This document shows, in pieces, positions 1 through 5,162 of a stretch of DNA of 5,692 bases; the first letter of the stretch is position 1, and every line of letters begins with the position of its first letter. The position numbers were made by a program, and so were the translations under genes. This stretch comes from Thermoplasmata archaeon (GTDB lineage Archaea; Thermoplasmatota; Thermoplasmata; GCA-020350865). The notes beneath the pieces are model-generated. The model was not told the DNA's origin and searched no databases. It saw nothing but the letters and a program-made list of their open reading frames with translations. Location: the NCBI GenBank assembly GCA_020350865.1, contig CP070726.1:1606172-1611863 (forward strand). Direction: 5' to 3'.

Positions 1-17
1 GCATTAATTTTGGGGGG

Positions 18-24
18 GGAGAGG
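18..24 (+). promoter_or_regulatory. Shine-Dalgarno site of cdc6
   Basis: GGAGAGG follows a run of eight G (12-19) and ends 6 nt before ATG 31, which decides the start codon. An AT-rich ATTAATTTT lies just upstream at 3-11. If that were a TATA box, transcription would begin almost at the ATG and leave the SD outside the mRNA, so the promoter is more likely beyond the left edge. Confidence 0.7.
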
Positions 25-30
25 TTCAGT

Positions 31-1281
31 ATGGAATCGTCTGTGTTCCAGAGCTATTTGAAGTCAGAGACTTTATTCCGGAAGAACAGGGATATTCTCA
101 GACCTTCTTACATCCCAGAAAACCTGCCTCACAGGGATCATGAAATCGATCAGTTAGCTTCGATTTTGGTCACCGCACTCAGGGGGGATAGGCCCTCCAA
201 CGTGCTCATCTTCGGAAAGACGGGTACAGGTAAAACCGCTGTGGTCAAGTTCATGGGCAAGGAGATCAAAAAGTCCACTGATGAGTTGAGAAAGATACAG
301 TACATATACATCAACTGCGAGGTGGTGGATACCAATTATGGCATTCTCGCAAACATCGGCAACAGGTTCATTTCGGACTGGGAGGAGCAGATTCCGTTTA
401 CCGGATGGCCCACAGAAAAGGTCTACAACATGCTCAAGGAGAAGATAGACAGCGAGGCCAGGGTGGCGGTAATTATTCTAGACGAGATAGACAAACTGGT
501 GTACAAGAGCGGCGACGATGTGCTCTACCACCTCTCAAAGATAAACGATGATCTGGAGCGCGCCAAGGTCAGCATCATCGGCATTTCCAATGATTTAAAA
601 TTCACCGAGTTTCTGGATGCAAGGGTCAAGAGCAGGCTGGGGGAGGAGAAGCTGGTCTTCCCGCCGTACAATGCGGAGCAGCTGAGGGACATCCTCATGC
701 AGAGGGCGGAGCTGGCTTTCATCGAGGGGGTTGTGGAGCCCTCGGTCATATCCCTGTGTGCCGCCCTGGCAGCCCAGGAGCACGGGGATGCAAGACGCGC
801 ATTGGAGCTTCTCCGGGTGGCAGGGGAATTGGCCGAGAGAAACATGGATAGGAATGTGAACGAATCCTATGTCTACAAGGCCAAGAACAAGATCGAGCTG
901 GACTGCATCGCAGAGGTGATACGCACACTGCCCACCCAATCGAAGCTCCTCCTCTTGGGTATCATCCTAAACGAGGAGGGGGGCAGGGAGAAGATGACCA
1001 CCGGGGATGTGTACGAGACCTACAGGGAACTGTGCAGGAAGACCGGAATCAGTATATTAACCCAAAGAAGGATCACGGACCTCATCTCCGAGCTGGATAT
1101 GCTGGGCATCATTCATGCAAGGGTGATCTCCAAGGGCAGGTACGGCAGAACACGGGACATCCAGATTTCCGTGCCTCTGTTGGAGGCAAAGAAGGTCCTC
1201 GAAGAGGACGATATCATCAAGGAGCTGCAGGGCCAGAAAATCAAGATACAGGCCACCCTGGACTTCATGCCGAGAAAGTGA
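31..1281 (+). CDS. cdc6: Orc1/Cdc6 replication initiator (AAA+ ATPase with winged helix)
   Basis: This 416-residue protein is an archaeal origin-binding initiator that recognises replication origins and helps load the MCM helicase. The AAA+ core is complete: Walker A GKTGTGKT at residues 62-69, Walker B ILDEID with D151 and E152, sensor 1 N187 in GISND, an S201-R202 pair where the arginine finger of the family lies, and sensor 2 GDARRAL with R255 and R256. The C-terminal part, roughly 300-416, contains TQRRITDLISELDMLG, which fits the winged-helix DNA-binding domain. The length is normal for the family. I chose ATG 31 over the in-frame TTG at 10 because GGAG/GAGG at 18-24 sits 6 nt before it; the TTG has no such site and would place the G-run inside the gene. 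The gene is convergent with signal peptidase A. Such genes often lie beside an origin, but the upstream DNA is outside the window. The family is certain; which Orc1/Cdc6 paralogue it is cannot be told. Confidence 0.96.
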   Translation: MESSVFQSYLKSETLFRKNRDILRPSYIPENLPHRDHEIDQLASILVTALRGDRPSNVLIFGKTGTGKTAVVKFMGKEIKKSTDELRKIQYIYINCEVVDTNYGILANIGNRFISDWEEQIPFTGWPTEKVYNMLKEKIDSEARVAVIILDEIDKLVYKSGDDVLYHLSKINDDLERAKVSIIGISNDLKFTEFLDARVKSRLGEEKLVFPPYNAEQLRDILMQRAELAFIEGVVEPSVISLCAALAAQEHGDARRALELLRVAGELAERNMDRNVNESYVYKAKNKIELDCIAEVIRTLPTQSKLLLLGIILNEEGGREKMTTGDVYETYRELCRKTGISILTQRRITDLISELDMLGIIHARVISKGRYGRTRDIQISVPLLEAKKVLEEDDIIKELQGQKIKIQATLDFMPRK

Positions 1282-1323
1282 AAATATCGGGATATTGCCT
1301 GGATGTTCTTTTGCCAAAGTATT
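1282..1323. other. Convergent intergenic gap, possible bidirectional termination region
   Basis: This is the 42-nt gap between the stop codons of cdc6 and signal peptidase A. It holds the short inverted repeat AATATC-GG-GATATT (1283-1296) and a T-rich TTCTTTT (1306-1312) downstream of cdc6. Archaeal termination often relies on T-tracts, so the latter could end cdc6 transcription. The 2-nt loop is too tight for a normal RNA hairpin, so only the T-tract has real weight. Confidence 0.3.
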
Positions 1324-2331
1324 TTAGTTCACAGGAGGAGGTTTTTCCTCGGCACTCAGGGATTTCTCTGGGCCTCGGGCCCTGATCACTTCAACCTCTT
1401 CTTTGTCCTCCTCAATCTTCTTTTTCATTTTTTTCTTTCTTATACTCACTTCCAGGAAGAAAAGGCAGATGGGTACCAAGATGAATACCGCAATCATGAT
1501 GCCGATGGTGAAATAGAACATGCTCCAGATGTTCTCGGGGGCCCGGTCATTGACATCGGGATCCTCGGAAGAGAGTTTCACTATACCCAGGCCCGGAAGC
1601 TCGCCTCTTGCCATGCCGATGATCCATCGGGATTGTATGGGCCGCAGGGGTAATCCGCCGGTTGGGCCTACGGGCTGACCATCTATGTCGTGCTCGTCTC
1701 TCAAGAGCCCCTGATCTATCCTGCCCCTGTTCAGGTCCCCCAGGGTGATGAATCCGCTGTGGGGTGTGAGGTCATAGGCATCAAAACAATTGGTGAGTAT
1801 GTTGCCCAGCCCTATTCGAACGTCATTGTGATCGATTCCGATATCCTCCAAAACAAGGGTGCCTGTTATGTCGTACCAGTGTTGAGGCCCTCCTTCGACG
1901 TGCCATCCATTGCTGTGGTGCTTCAATTCGGGCACATCGTAGCTGTCCTGTGTTGTCCTGTTGAATTCCACCCACAATAGTGCACGGTGGATGACAGGTG
2001 TGATATCGTCGTACCCGTTCTTGCGGTAAAATATCACATCCCCGTAACTGCCGTAGGTCTCGTAGGCTGTGCGCTTTCCCTTCATATAGGTGACGACCTC
2101 ATTTTCGTCGTCTATGCTCTTGGCAATCACCATGTCGCCCATATCTAAGACACCCAACTGTGCCTCATCGACACAGTGCGCCATGCTGGAGGATTCAATC
2201 ACATAGAAGGCAGGCCAGTTCCCCGAATAGACTACTATGCTGACAAAAACCACAAATGCGGCAACAACCCATATGATTGGATATTTCACCGCATATTTGA
2301 AGTACGGAAAAGGAGGCTTCCTATTGCTCAT
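1324..2331 (-). CDS. Signal peptidase I, archaeal/Sec11 Ser-His type (paralogue A)
   Basis: This membrane protease removes signal peptides from exported proteins at the outer face of the cytoplasmic membrane. The 335-residue protein has an N-terminal membrane segment at about 18-36, the nucleophile box IESSSM with S49, and the general-base box TPVIHR with H115. H115 marks it as the archaeal/ER type, since bacterial enzymes use Lys here. The acidic box TLGDLNRGRID carries D199 and D206, and WIIGMARGELPGLG (236-249) is the usual last conserved strand. A second membrane segment (about 268-293) is followed by a Lys-rich then mixed-charge cytoplasmic tail ending in PPPVN. It is larger than the roughly 200-residue archaeal enzymes I know, mainly because 84 residues separate His and Asp. 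ATG 2331 is the only ATG in the open frame, but its SD is poor; an upstream in-frame CTG at 2371-2373 would add 14 residues. It has its own promoter and is a tandem paralogue of the next gene. Confidence 0.93.
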   Translation of the reverse strand: MSNRKPPFPYFKYAVKYPIIWVVAAFVVFVSIVVYSGNWPAFYVIESSSMAHCVDEAQLGVLDMGDMVIAKSIDDENEVVTYMKGKRTAYETYGSYGDVIFYRKNGYDDITPVIHRALLWVEFNRTTQDSYDVPELKHHSNGWHVEGGPQHWYDITGTLVLEDIGIDHNDVRIGLGNILTNCFDAYDLTPHSGFITLGDLNRGRIDQGLLRDEHDIDGQPVGPTGGLPLRPIQSRWIIGMARGELPGLGIVKLSSEDPDVNDRAPENIWSMFYFTIGIMIAVFILVPICLFFLEVSIRKKKMKKKIEEDKEEVEVIRARGPEKSLSAEEKPPPVN

Positions 2332-2380
2332 ATCCGGAGCGTCCTGTTGCCCTCCCTCGTATCTCCTTTCCAGTGTTATT

Positions 2381-2385
2381 CCTCC
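2381..2385 (-). promoter_or_regulatory. Shine-Dalgarno site in signal peptidase A leader, placed for a CTG start
   Basis: On the minus strand GGAGG is followed by AATAACA and then CTG (2373-2371), which is in frame with signal peptidase A. The 7-nt spacing is ideal for initiation, while the ATG at 2331 lies about 50 nt further on. No ATG, GTG or TTG occurs within 15 nt of this site in any frame. Two further purine-rich stretches, AAGGAG near 2364-2369 and GGGAGGG at 2350-2356, are also too far from the ATG. Confidence 0.45.
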
Positions 2386-2424
2386 GTGAATTTTGGCTAC
2401 CCGCTCTGCCCTTCCTTTTAATGC

Positions 2425-2432
2425 TTTATATC
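2425..2432 (-). promoter_or_regulatory. TATA box for signal peptidase A
   Basis: GATATAAA on the minus strand lies in the 139-nt gap between the two signal peptidase genes. Archaeal transcription starts about 26 nt downstream of the TATA centre, which predicts a start near 2402. The GGAGG at 2385-2381 would then be about 17 nt into the mRNA. This suggests that paralogue A can be transcribed apart from the upstream operon. ATTAAAAGG just downstream is a weaker alternative. Confidence 0.5.
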
Positions 2433-2470
2433 ATCATGGTAATGTTCAATGTAGGGAATTTATCTTCTCC

Positions 2471-3703
2471 CTAATCCTCGGGTGGAGGCGGCTCTTCATC
2501 GAAATCATTGGGTGGTGGTAGTTCCTCCTCGAAATCATCAGGCGGTGGCAGTTCCTCCTTCATATCATCGGGTGGGGGTAATTCCTCCTCGAAATCCTCG
2601 GGTGGAGGCGGCTCTTCCCCTGCTCCGATGCCGAACTCGTCTTCCTCTTCTTGCTCCTCATCTTCCGTGCGCCCCCTCCTTCTTTCCAGCAGGATGAGGA
2701 CGATATCCAGTGAGATGGGAACAGCAAATATGAGGATTATGGAGATGTACAGCATTGTGAAGCTGTTTGAGGGTGCCCGTTGTGTGATGGTCGAATCCTG
2801 GAAGTACAGCTTTATTAGACCGAACCAGGGCAGCTCGCCTCTTGCCTGGCCTATGATCCACTCCGTCTTGATTGGCCGGACGAGCTGACCGCCGAAGGAG
2901 CCCACGTAGTTGCCTGCTGCATCATGCTCATCCCGCAGTGTGGTCTGGTCAATGCTGCCCCGGTTGTTGTCCCCGAGGGTTATGAAGCCGTCGTGCGGTT
3001 CGACTCCCTGTCTGGCGTAGTTGTCCAGGATACTGCCCAGGTTTATACGGACGTCCCTGTGGTCATGGCCTATGTTCTTCAGGACTATTGAACCGGATAG
3101 ATCGTACCATCTGTCCTGCCCTCCATCGACGTACCAATCTTCAGGTGCCTTATGATAGGAGTGTTTCAATTCGGGGATGTCGAAGCTGCTGTTGGTGGTG
3201 GTGTTCACCTCCACCCAGAGCAGTGCACGGTGGATGATGGGCGTGATATCGTCGTACCCGTTCTTTTGGTATATCAGGACATCGCCGTACCCGCTGTACG
3301 TTTCGTATCCTATCCTCTTTCCCTCCATGTACGGTGTCACTTCTTCCCTGCTCTCCACGCTCTTTACAAGGACCATGTCTCCAGTGTCGATGACACTTAA
3401 AAAGCTCTCTGTGTCGCTGTGCTGCATGCTCTTTGATTCAATAACAACAACAGGGGGCCAATTCCCCGTATAAATCCAGATGCTGCCGATGATTATCACA
3501 ACGATGATGAAGGCAATGACAATGTCCTTTACAGTGTCCCATACCTTGAGCAGCGTGCTTCGTTCCTCGCATTCATCCGTATCGTCATCCATGTCCTTTA
3601 CTGAATCCCGCTTCCTCTTTCTGGTTTCGACCCTTCTTTTCCCAGTGGATGACTTCGGTGACATGGAATCACGCATGTGCCTGTGATGTGTTTCAATATT
3701 CAT
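2471..3703 (-). CDS. Signal peptidase I, archaeal/Sec11 Ser-His type (paralogue B) with acidic proline-rich tail
   Basis: This 410-residue membrane protease cleaves signal peptides outside the cytoplasmic membrane. Residues 1-60 form a cytoplasmic extension, basic (KRRVETRKRKRD, 22-33) then acidic (DMDDDTDECEE, 37-47). A membrane segment spans about 61-78. The catalytic boxes are IESKSM with S92, TPIIHR with H158, and TLGDNNRGSID with D245 and D252, followed by WIIGQARGELPWFG (282-295). A second membrane segment at about 315-339 leads to a cytoplasmic Arg patch, an acidic stretch and a repeated proline tail (363-410). It has 87 residues between His and Asp, the same expansion as in paralogue A. 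The start is uncertain: ATG 3703 has no SD, and M10 (3676) or M14 (3664) would fit a T6A3 TATA-like stretch at 3710-3718. It lies 18 nt after prefoldin beta and is probably co-transcribed with it. The gene ends in TAG. Confidence 0.93.
   Translation of the reverse strand: MNIETHHRHMRDSMSPKSSTGKRRVETRKRKRDSVKDMDDDTDECEERSTLLKVWDTVKDIVIAFIIVVIIIGSIWIYTGNWPPVVVIESKSMQHSDTESFLSVIDTGDMVLVKSVESREEVTPYMEGKRIGYETYSGYGDVLIYQKNGYDDITPIIHRALLWVEVNTTTNSSFDIPELKHSYHKAPEDWYVDGGQDRWYDLSGSIVLKNIGHDHRDVRINLGSILDNYARQGVEPHDGFITLGDNNRGSIDQTTLRDEHDAAGNYVGSFGGQLVRPIKTEWIIGQARGELPWFGLIKLYFQDSTITQRAPSNSFTMLYISIILIFAVPISLDIVLILLERRRGRTEDEEQEEEDEFGIGAGEEPPPPEDFEEELPPPDDMKEELPPPDDFEEELPPPNDFDEEPPPPED
2474..2617 (-). 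repeat. In-gene 30-bp tandem repeat encoding acidic proline-rich decapeptides
   Basis: Nearly five head-to-tail 30-bp units encode EEPPPPEDF, EEELPPPDDM, KEELPPPDDF, EEELPPPNDF and DEEPPPPED as the last 48 residues of signal peptidase B. On the plus strand the units align in register from 2471 in steps of 30 and differ from each other by point changes only. The first and last units are the most alike (both carry GGTGGAGGCGGCTCTTC), as expected after unequal exchange. The product would be an extended, strongly negative cytoplasmic tail. Confidence 0.92.
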
Positions 3704-3721
3704 TTCAGGTTTAAAAAATGC

Positions 3722-4093
3722 TCATGAGCCGCCCTGGCCGTGCTTTCTTGCAGTGATTGCAGAGGACAGCTCCTGCTGCAGTGATTGATACTTTTCAACG
3801 AGCTGTTTCTCCTGTCTGTCCAGGGCCTTTATTCTTATATCGATGGTCTCTTTCTTTTCATCCAATTCCTTGTTCACCTTGTCCTTGTCCCTGGCCTCGA
3901 CGAGCAGATTGCCCACATTTTTGTATATGGTGATGTCCTTCGGGGAATTCTCCAGCTCGGTTATGGCCCTCTCAGTATCCCTCAACTGGGCCTCCAGTTG
4001 GAATTTTTGGGAGGAAACCACCTGGATTTGCTGCTGCAGCTGCTGGAACTGGGCGATCTTGTTCTGGAGTTGGGGAGACAGTTCTTCAGCCAT
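3722..4093 (-). CDS. pfdB: Prefoldin subunit beta
   Basis: Prefoldin is a jellyfish-shaped hexamer of two alpha and four beta subunits that captures unfolded proteins in the cytoplasm and hands them to the thermosome chaperonin. The 123-residue length and layout are typical of beta subunits. A Gln-rich coiled coil (about 5-48, with FQQLQQQIQVVSSQKFQLE) is followed by the beta-hairpin ITIYKNVGNLLVE (54-66) and a second charged coiled coil (about 70-113). The C-terminal end is a short flexible ARKHGQGGS. The ATG is firmly set by AAGGAGG ending 6 nt upstream. It follows Pcc1 by 73 nt, a gene order I recall as common in euryarchaea, and precedes signal peptidase B by 18 nt. Confidence 0.96.
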   Translation of the reverse strand: MAEELSPQLQNKIAQFQQLQQQIQVVSSQKFQLEAQLRDTERAITELENSPKDITIYKNVGNLLVEARDKDKVNKELDEKKETIDIRIKALDRQEKQLVEKYQSLQQELSSAITARKHGQGGS

Positions 4094-4099
4094 ATTAAT

Positions 4100-4106
4100 C
4101 CTCCTT
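4100..4106 (-). promoter_or_regulatory. Strong Shine-Dalgarno site of prefoldin beta
   Basis: AAGGAGG on the minus strand is followed by ATTAAT and the ATG at 4093, giving a 6-nt spacer. It is the best SD match in the window and agrees with the high expression expected for prefoldin inside an operon. Confidence 0.85.
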
Positions 4107-4166
4107 ATTATCTCTTCGACGATGGTATTGCAAGTGTCCTAACTTGATCGTCGCTCTCTTGCATTA

Positions 4167-4412
4167 TCACGCTTCCTTGTGGGTTTCCAGGTATGTGTCA
4201 CAGGAAACCTTAATCCACCTCAGATACGAGTTCATTGCTGCTCTCAGGGCATTGATATCGTCAGCATTTATTTCCAGGTAAATCGCGATATCGTCTTCCT
4301 TGAGCGCAACGTCGGTTCTCGGGACGGTTCTATCCAATTCGGGTAGCAGCGAGCCTGCAATCACCCGGGATAGGTTTTCGGTTTTTTTCAGGGTAATAAC
4401 CGCTCTTTTCAC
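4167..4412 (-). CDS. pcc1: KEOPS complex subunit Pcc1
   Basis: Pcc1 is the small dimerising subunit of the KEOPS complex, which with Kae1, Bud32 and Cgi121 makes the t6A modification at position 37 of ANN-decoding tRNAs. The 81 residues match the usual family size. The family signature is clear in the second half: PRTDVAL (31-37), then ADDINALRAAMNSYLRWI at 50-67, including A50-D51, L56-R57-A58, N61-S62 and R65. The start is GTG 4412, without a clear SD. A TATA-like TTAATAA centred about 25 nt upstream predicts transcription starting at or next to this GTG, so the mRNA may be leaderless. It is the first gene of the leftward unit with prefoldin beta. The rpl37ae and rpoP genes that often precede it in euryarchaea are absent here. 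Confidence 0.9.
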   Translation of the reverse strand: MKRAVITLKKTENLSRVIAGSLLPELDRTVPRTDVALKEDDIAIYLEINADDINALRAAMNSYLRWIKVSCDTYLETHKEA

Positions 4413-4432
4413 GGTCCGTAAATGGCGTGTTG

Positions 4433-4440
4433 TTATTAAA
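4433..4440 (-). promoter_or_regulatory. TATA-like promoter of pcc1 operon
   Basis: The minus strand reads TTTAATAA here, centred about 25 nt before GTG 4412. This matches the archaeal TATA-to-start distance for a leaderless transcript and supports both the promoter and the start codon. No other good TATA lies at a comparable distance. Confidence 0.5.
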
Positions 4441-4459
4441 AGATTGTTCTGTATCCTAT

Positions 4460-4490
4460 AAGAAAATTGCGCTCAAAAACGCATTTTCTT
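4460..4490. repeat. Imperfect inverted repeat in divergent intergenic region
   Basis: AAGAAAATTGCG (4460-4471) and CGCATTTTCTT (4480-4490) are complementary apart from one extra T in the left arm, around the 8-nt centre CTCAAAAA. It lies about 20 nt upstream of the pcc1 TATA-like box. It could be an operator for a dimeric regulator or, if transcribed, a bulged 11-bp hairpin. Confidence 0.7.
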
Positions 4491-4521
4491 GGGGACAATA
4501 GGGCTGGAAAGCCAATAAACT

Positions 4522-4593
4522 TGAGAATATTCATCTATATATTGTATAATTGGGAGAATCCATTACCAAAGATAAGTAAAGATAAAAATATTT
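4522..4593. promoter_or_regulatory. Candidate Lrp/AsnC operator cluster upstream of the regulator gene
   Basis: This AT-rich stretch contains TGAGAATATTCA (4522-4533, perfect core GAATATTC), a second GAGAAT at 4554-4559, the direct repeat AAAGATAA at 4568-4575 and 4578-4585 (10-bp spacing) and the perfect palindrome AAATATTT at 4586-4593. AT palindromes built on AAATATTT are what archaeal Lrp/FFRP proteins are known to bind, and many family members regulate their own gene. The assignment is inference; AT-rich DNA yields short palindromes by chance. Confidence 0.4.
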
Positions 4594-4639
4594 CACAAAT
4601 ATGCATGAAACAATGAAAAAACCTTAATATGCCTAATGC

Positions 4640-4645
4640 TATATA
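4640..4645 (+). promoter_or_regulatory. TATA box of the lrp-hdrB unit
   Basis: TATATA within CTATATACCCC predicts a transcription start near 4669, only a few nucleotides before GTG 4676. The G6 tract at 4664-4669 would then be at the very 5' end or outside the mRNA. TTAATAT at 4624-4630 is a weaker alternative giving a leader of about 20 nt. Confidence 0.5.
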
Positions 4646-4675
4646 CCCCTAATATGGCTGTTCGGGGGGCTGTAT

Positions 4676-5125
4676 GTGAAAAGCATCGATGAGTTGGACA
4701 TGAACGTGCTCAGAATGCTGCTTGAAGATGCATCAGTTTCCTATGAGACCATCGCCAAGGAAGTGGGCTCCTCCGTGGGCACTGTTCACAACAGGATCAA
4801 GCACTTGAAGGAGTTGGGCATAATAGAGCGCATAATCCCCGTTGTGAGCGCCAAGAAACTCGGATTCGATATATGCGCCTTAGTAGACATTCGTATCAAA
4901 GGGGGCCATCTGGAGGAGCTTCAGCAGAAGTACAGCGCAAAAAGCAATGTGTGCTCCATATACGACATCACCGGTGAATACGATACCACTTTTGTGGCCA
5001 AGTTCAAAAACACGGAGGAGCTCAATACGTTCATCAAGGAGCTGGCAGGGCAGAAGTACGTGCTCCGCACCTCCACCAAATTGGTGTTGAATGTCATCAA
5101 GGAGGGCTTTGTTCCGAAGATCTAG
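4676..5125 (+). CDS. Lrp/AsnC-family transcriptional regulator
   Basis: This is a small DNA-binding regulator of the feast/famine (Lrp/AsnC) type, which forms dimers or octamers and often senses an amino acid or related metabolite. Residues 5-55 form the AsnC helix-turn-helix: LDMNVLRMLLEDASVSYETI, then the recognition helix SVGTVHNRIKHLKELGII (33-50). Residues from about 64 to 142 form the ligand-binding RAM domain with the conserved turn TGEYDTTF (99-106) and a closing strand STKLVLNVIKEG. The 149-residue length is typical. GTG 4676 is the only start that leaves a complete HTH; the out-of-frame ATG at 4674 meets TGA at once. It diverges from pcc1 and lies 37 nt before hdrB in the same direction, so it may regulate itself and hdrB. 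Its ligand cannot be read from sequence. It ends in TAG. Confidence 0.94.
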   Translation: MKSIDELDMNVLRMLLEDASVSYETIAKEVGSSVGTVHNRIKHLKELGIIERIIPVVSAKKLGFDICALVDIRIKGGHLEELQQKYSAKSNVCSIYDITGEYDTTFVAKFKNTEELNTFIKELAGQKYVLRTSTKLVLNVIKEGFVPKI

Positions 5126-5162
5126 AAGCGACAATGGATATGAATAAAAGCAGAGTGGTGAA

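Noticed and set aside
1..60. Origin recognition box next to cdc6
   Set aside because: A G-run and a TTCCA occur, but not in the order or spacing of known origin recognition boxes, and no inverted pair is visible in the window.
1303..1653. Plus-strand open frame of 116 codons opposite signal peptidase A
   Set aside because: It is antisense to a gene with all catalytic boxes, its product shows no recognisable motif, and it has no promoter or SD of its own.
2471..2620. CRISPR array or minisatellite outside genes
   Set aside because: Units are adjacent without spacers and stay in frame inside a coding tail, so it is a protein repeat.
2508..2888. Plus-strand open frame rich in Gly and Ser over the repeat tail
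   Set aside because: The low-complexity product is simply the complement of the Pro/Glu/Asp repeat codons of signal peptidase B.
3785..4147. Plus-strand open frames opposite prefoldin beta
   Set aside because: They are hydrophobic shadows of coiled-coil codons; the minus-strand gene has a strong SD and the full prefoldin pattern.
4501..4513. Hairpin GGCT-GGAA-AGCC as a structured RNA
   Set aside because: A 4-bp stem with a GNRA-like loop is too short to support an RNA gene without flanking structure.
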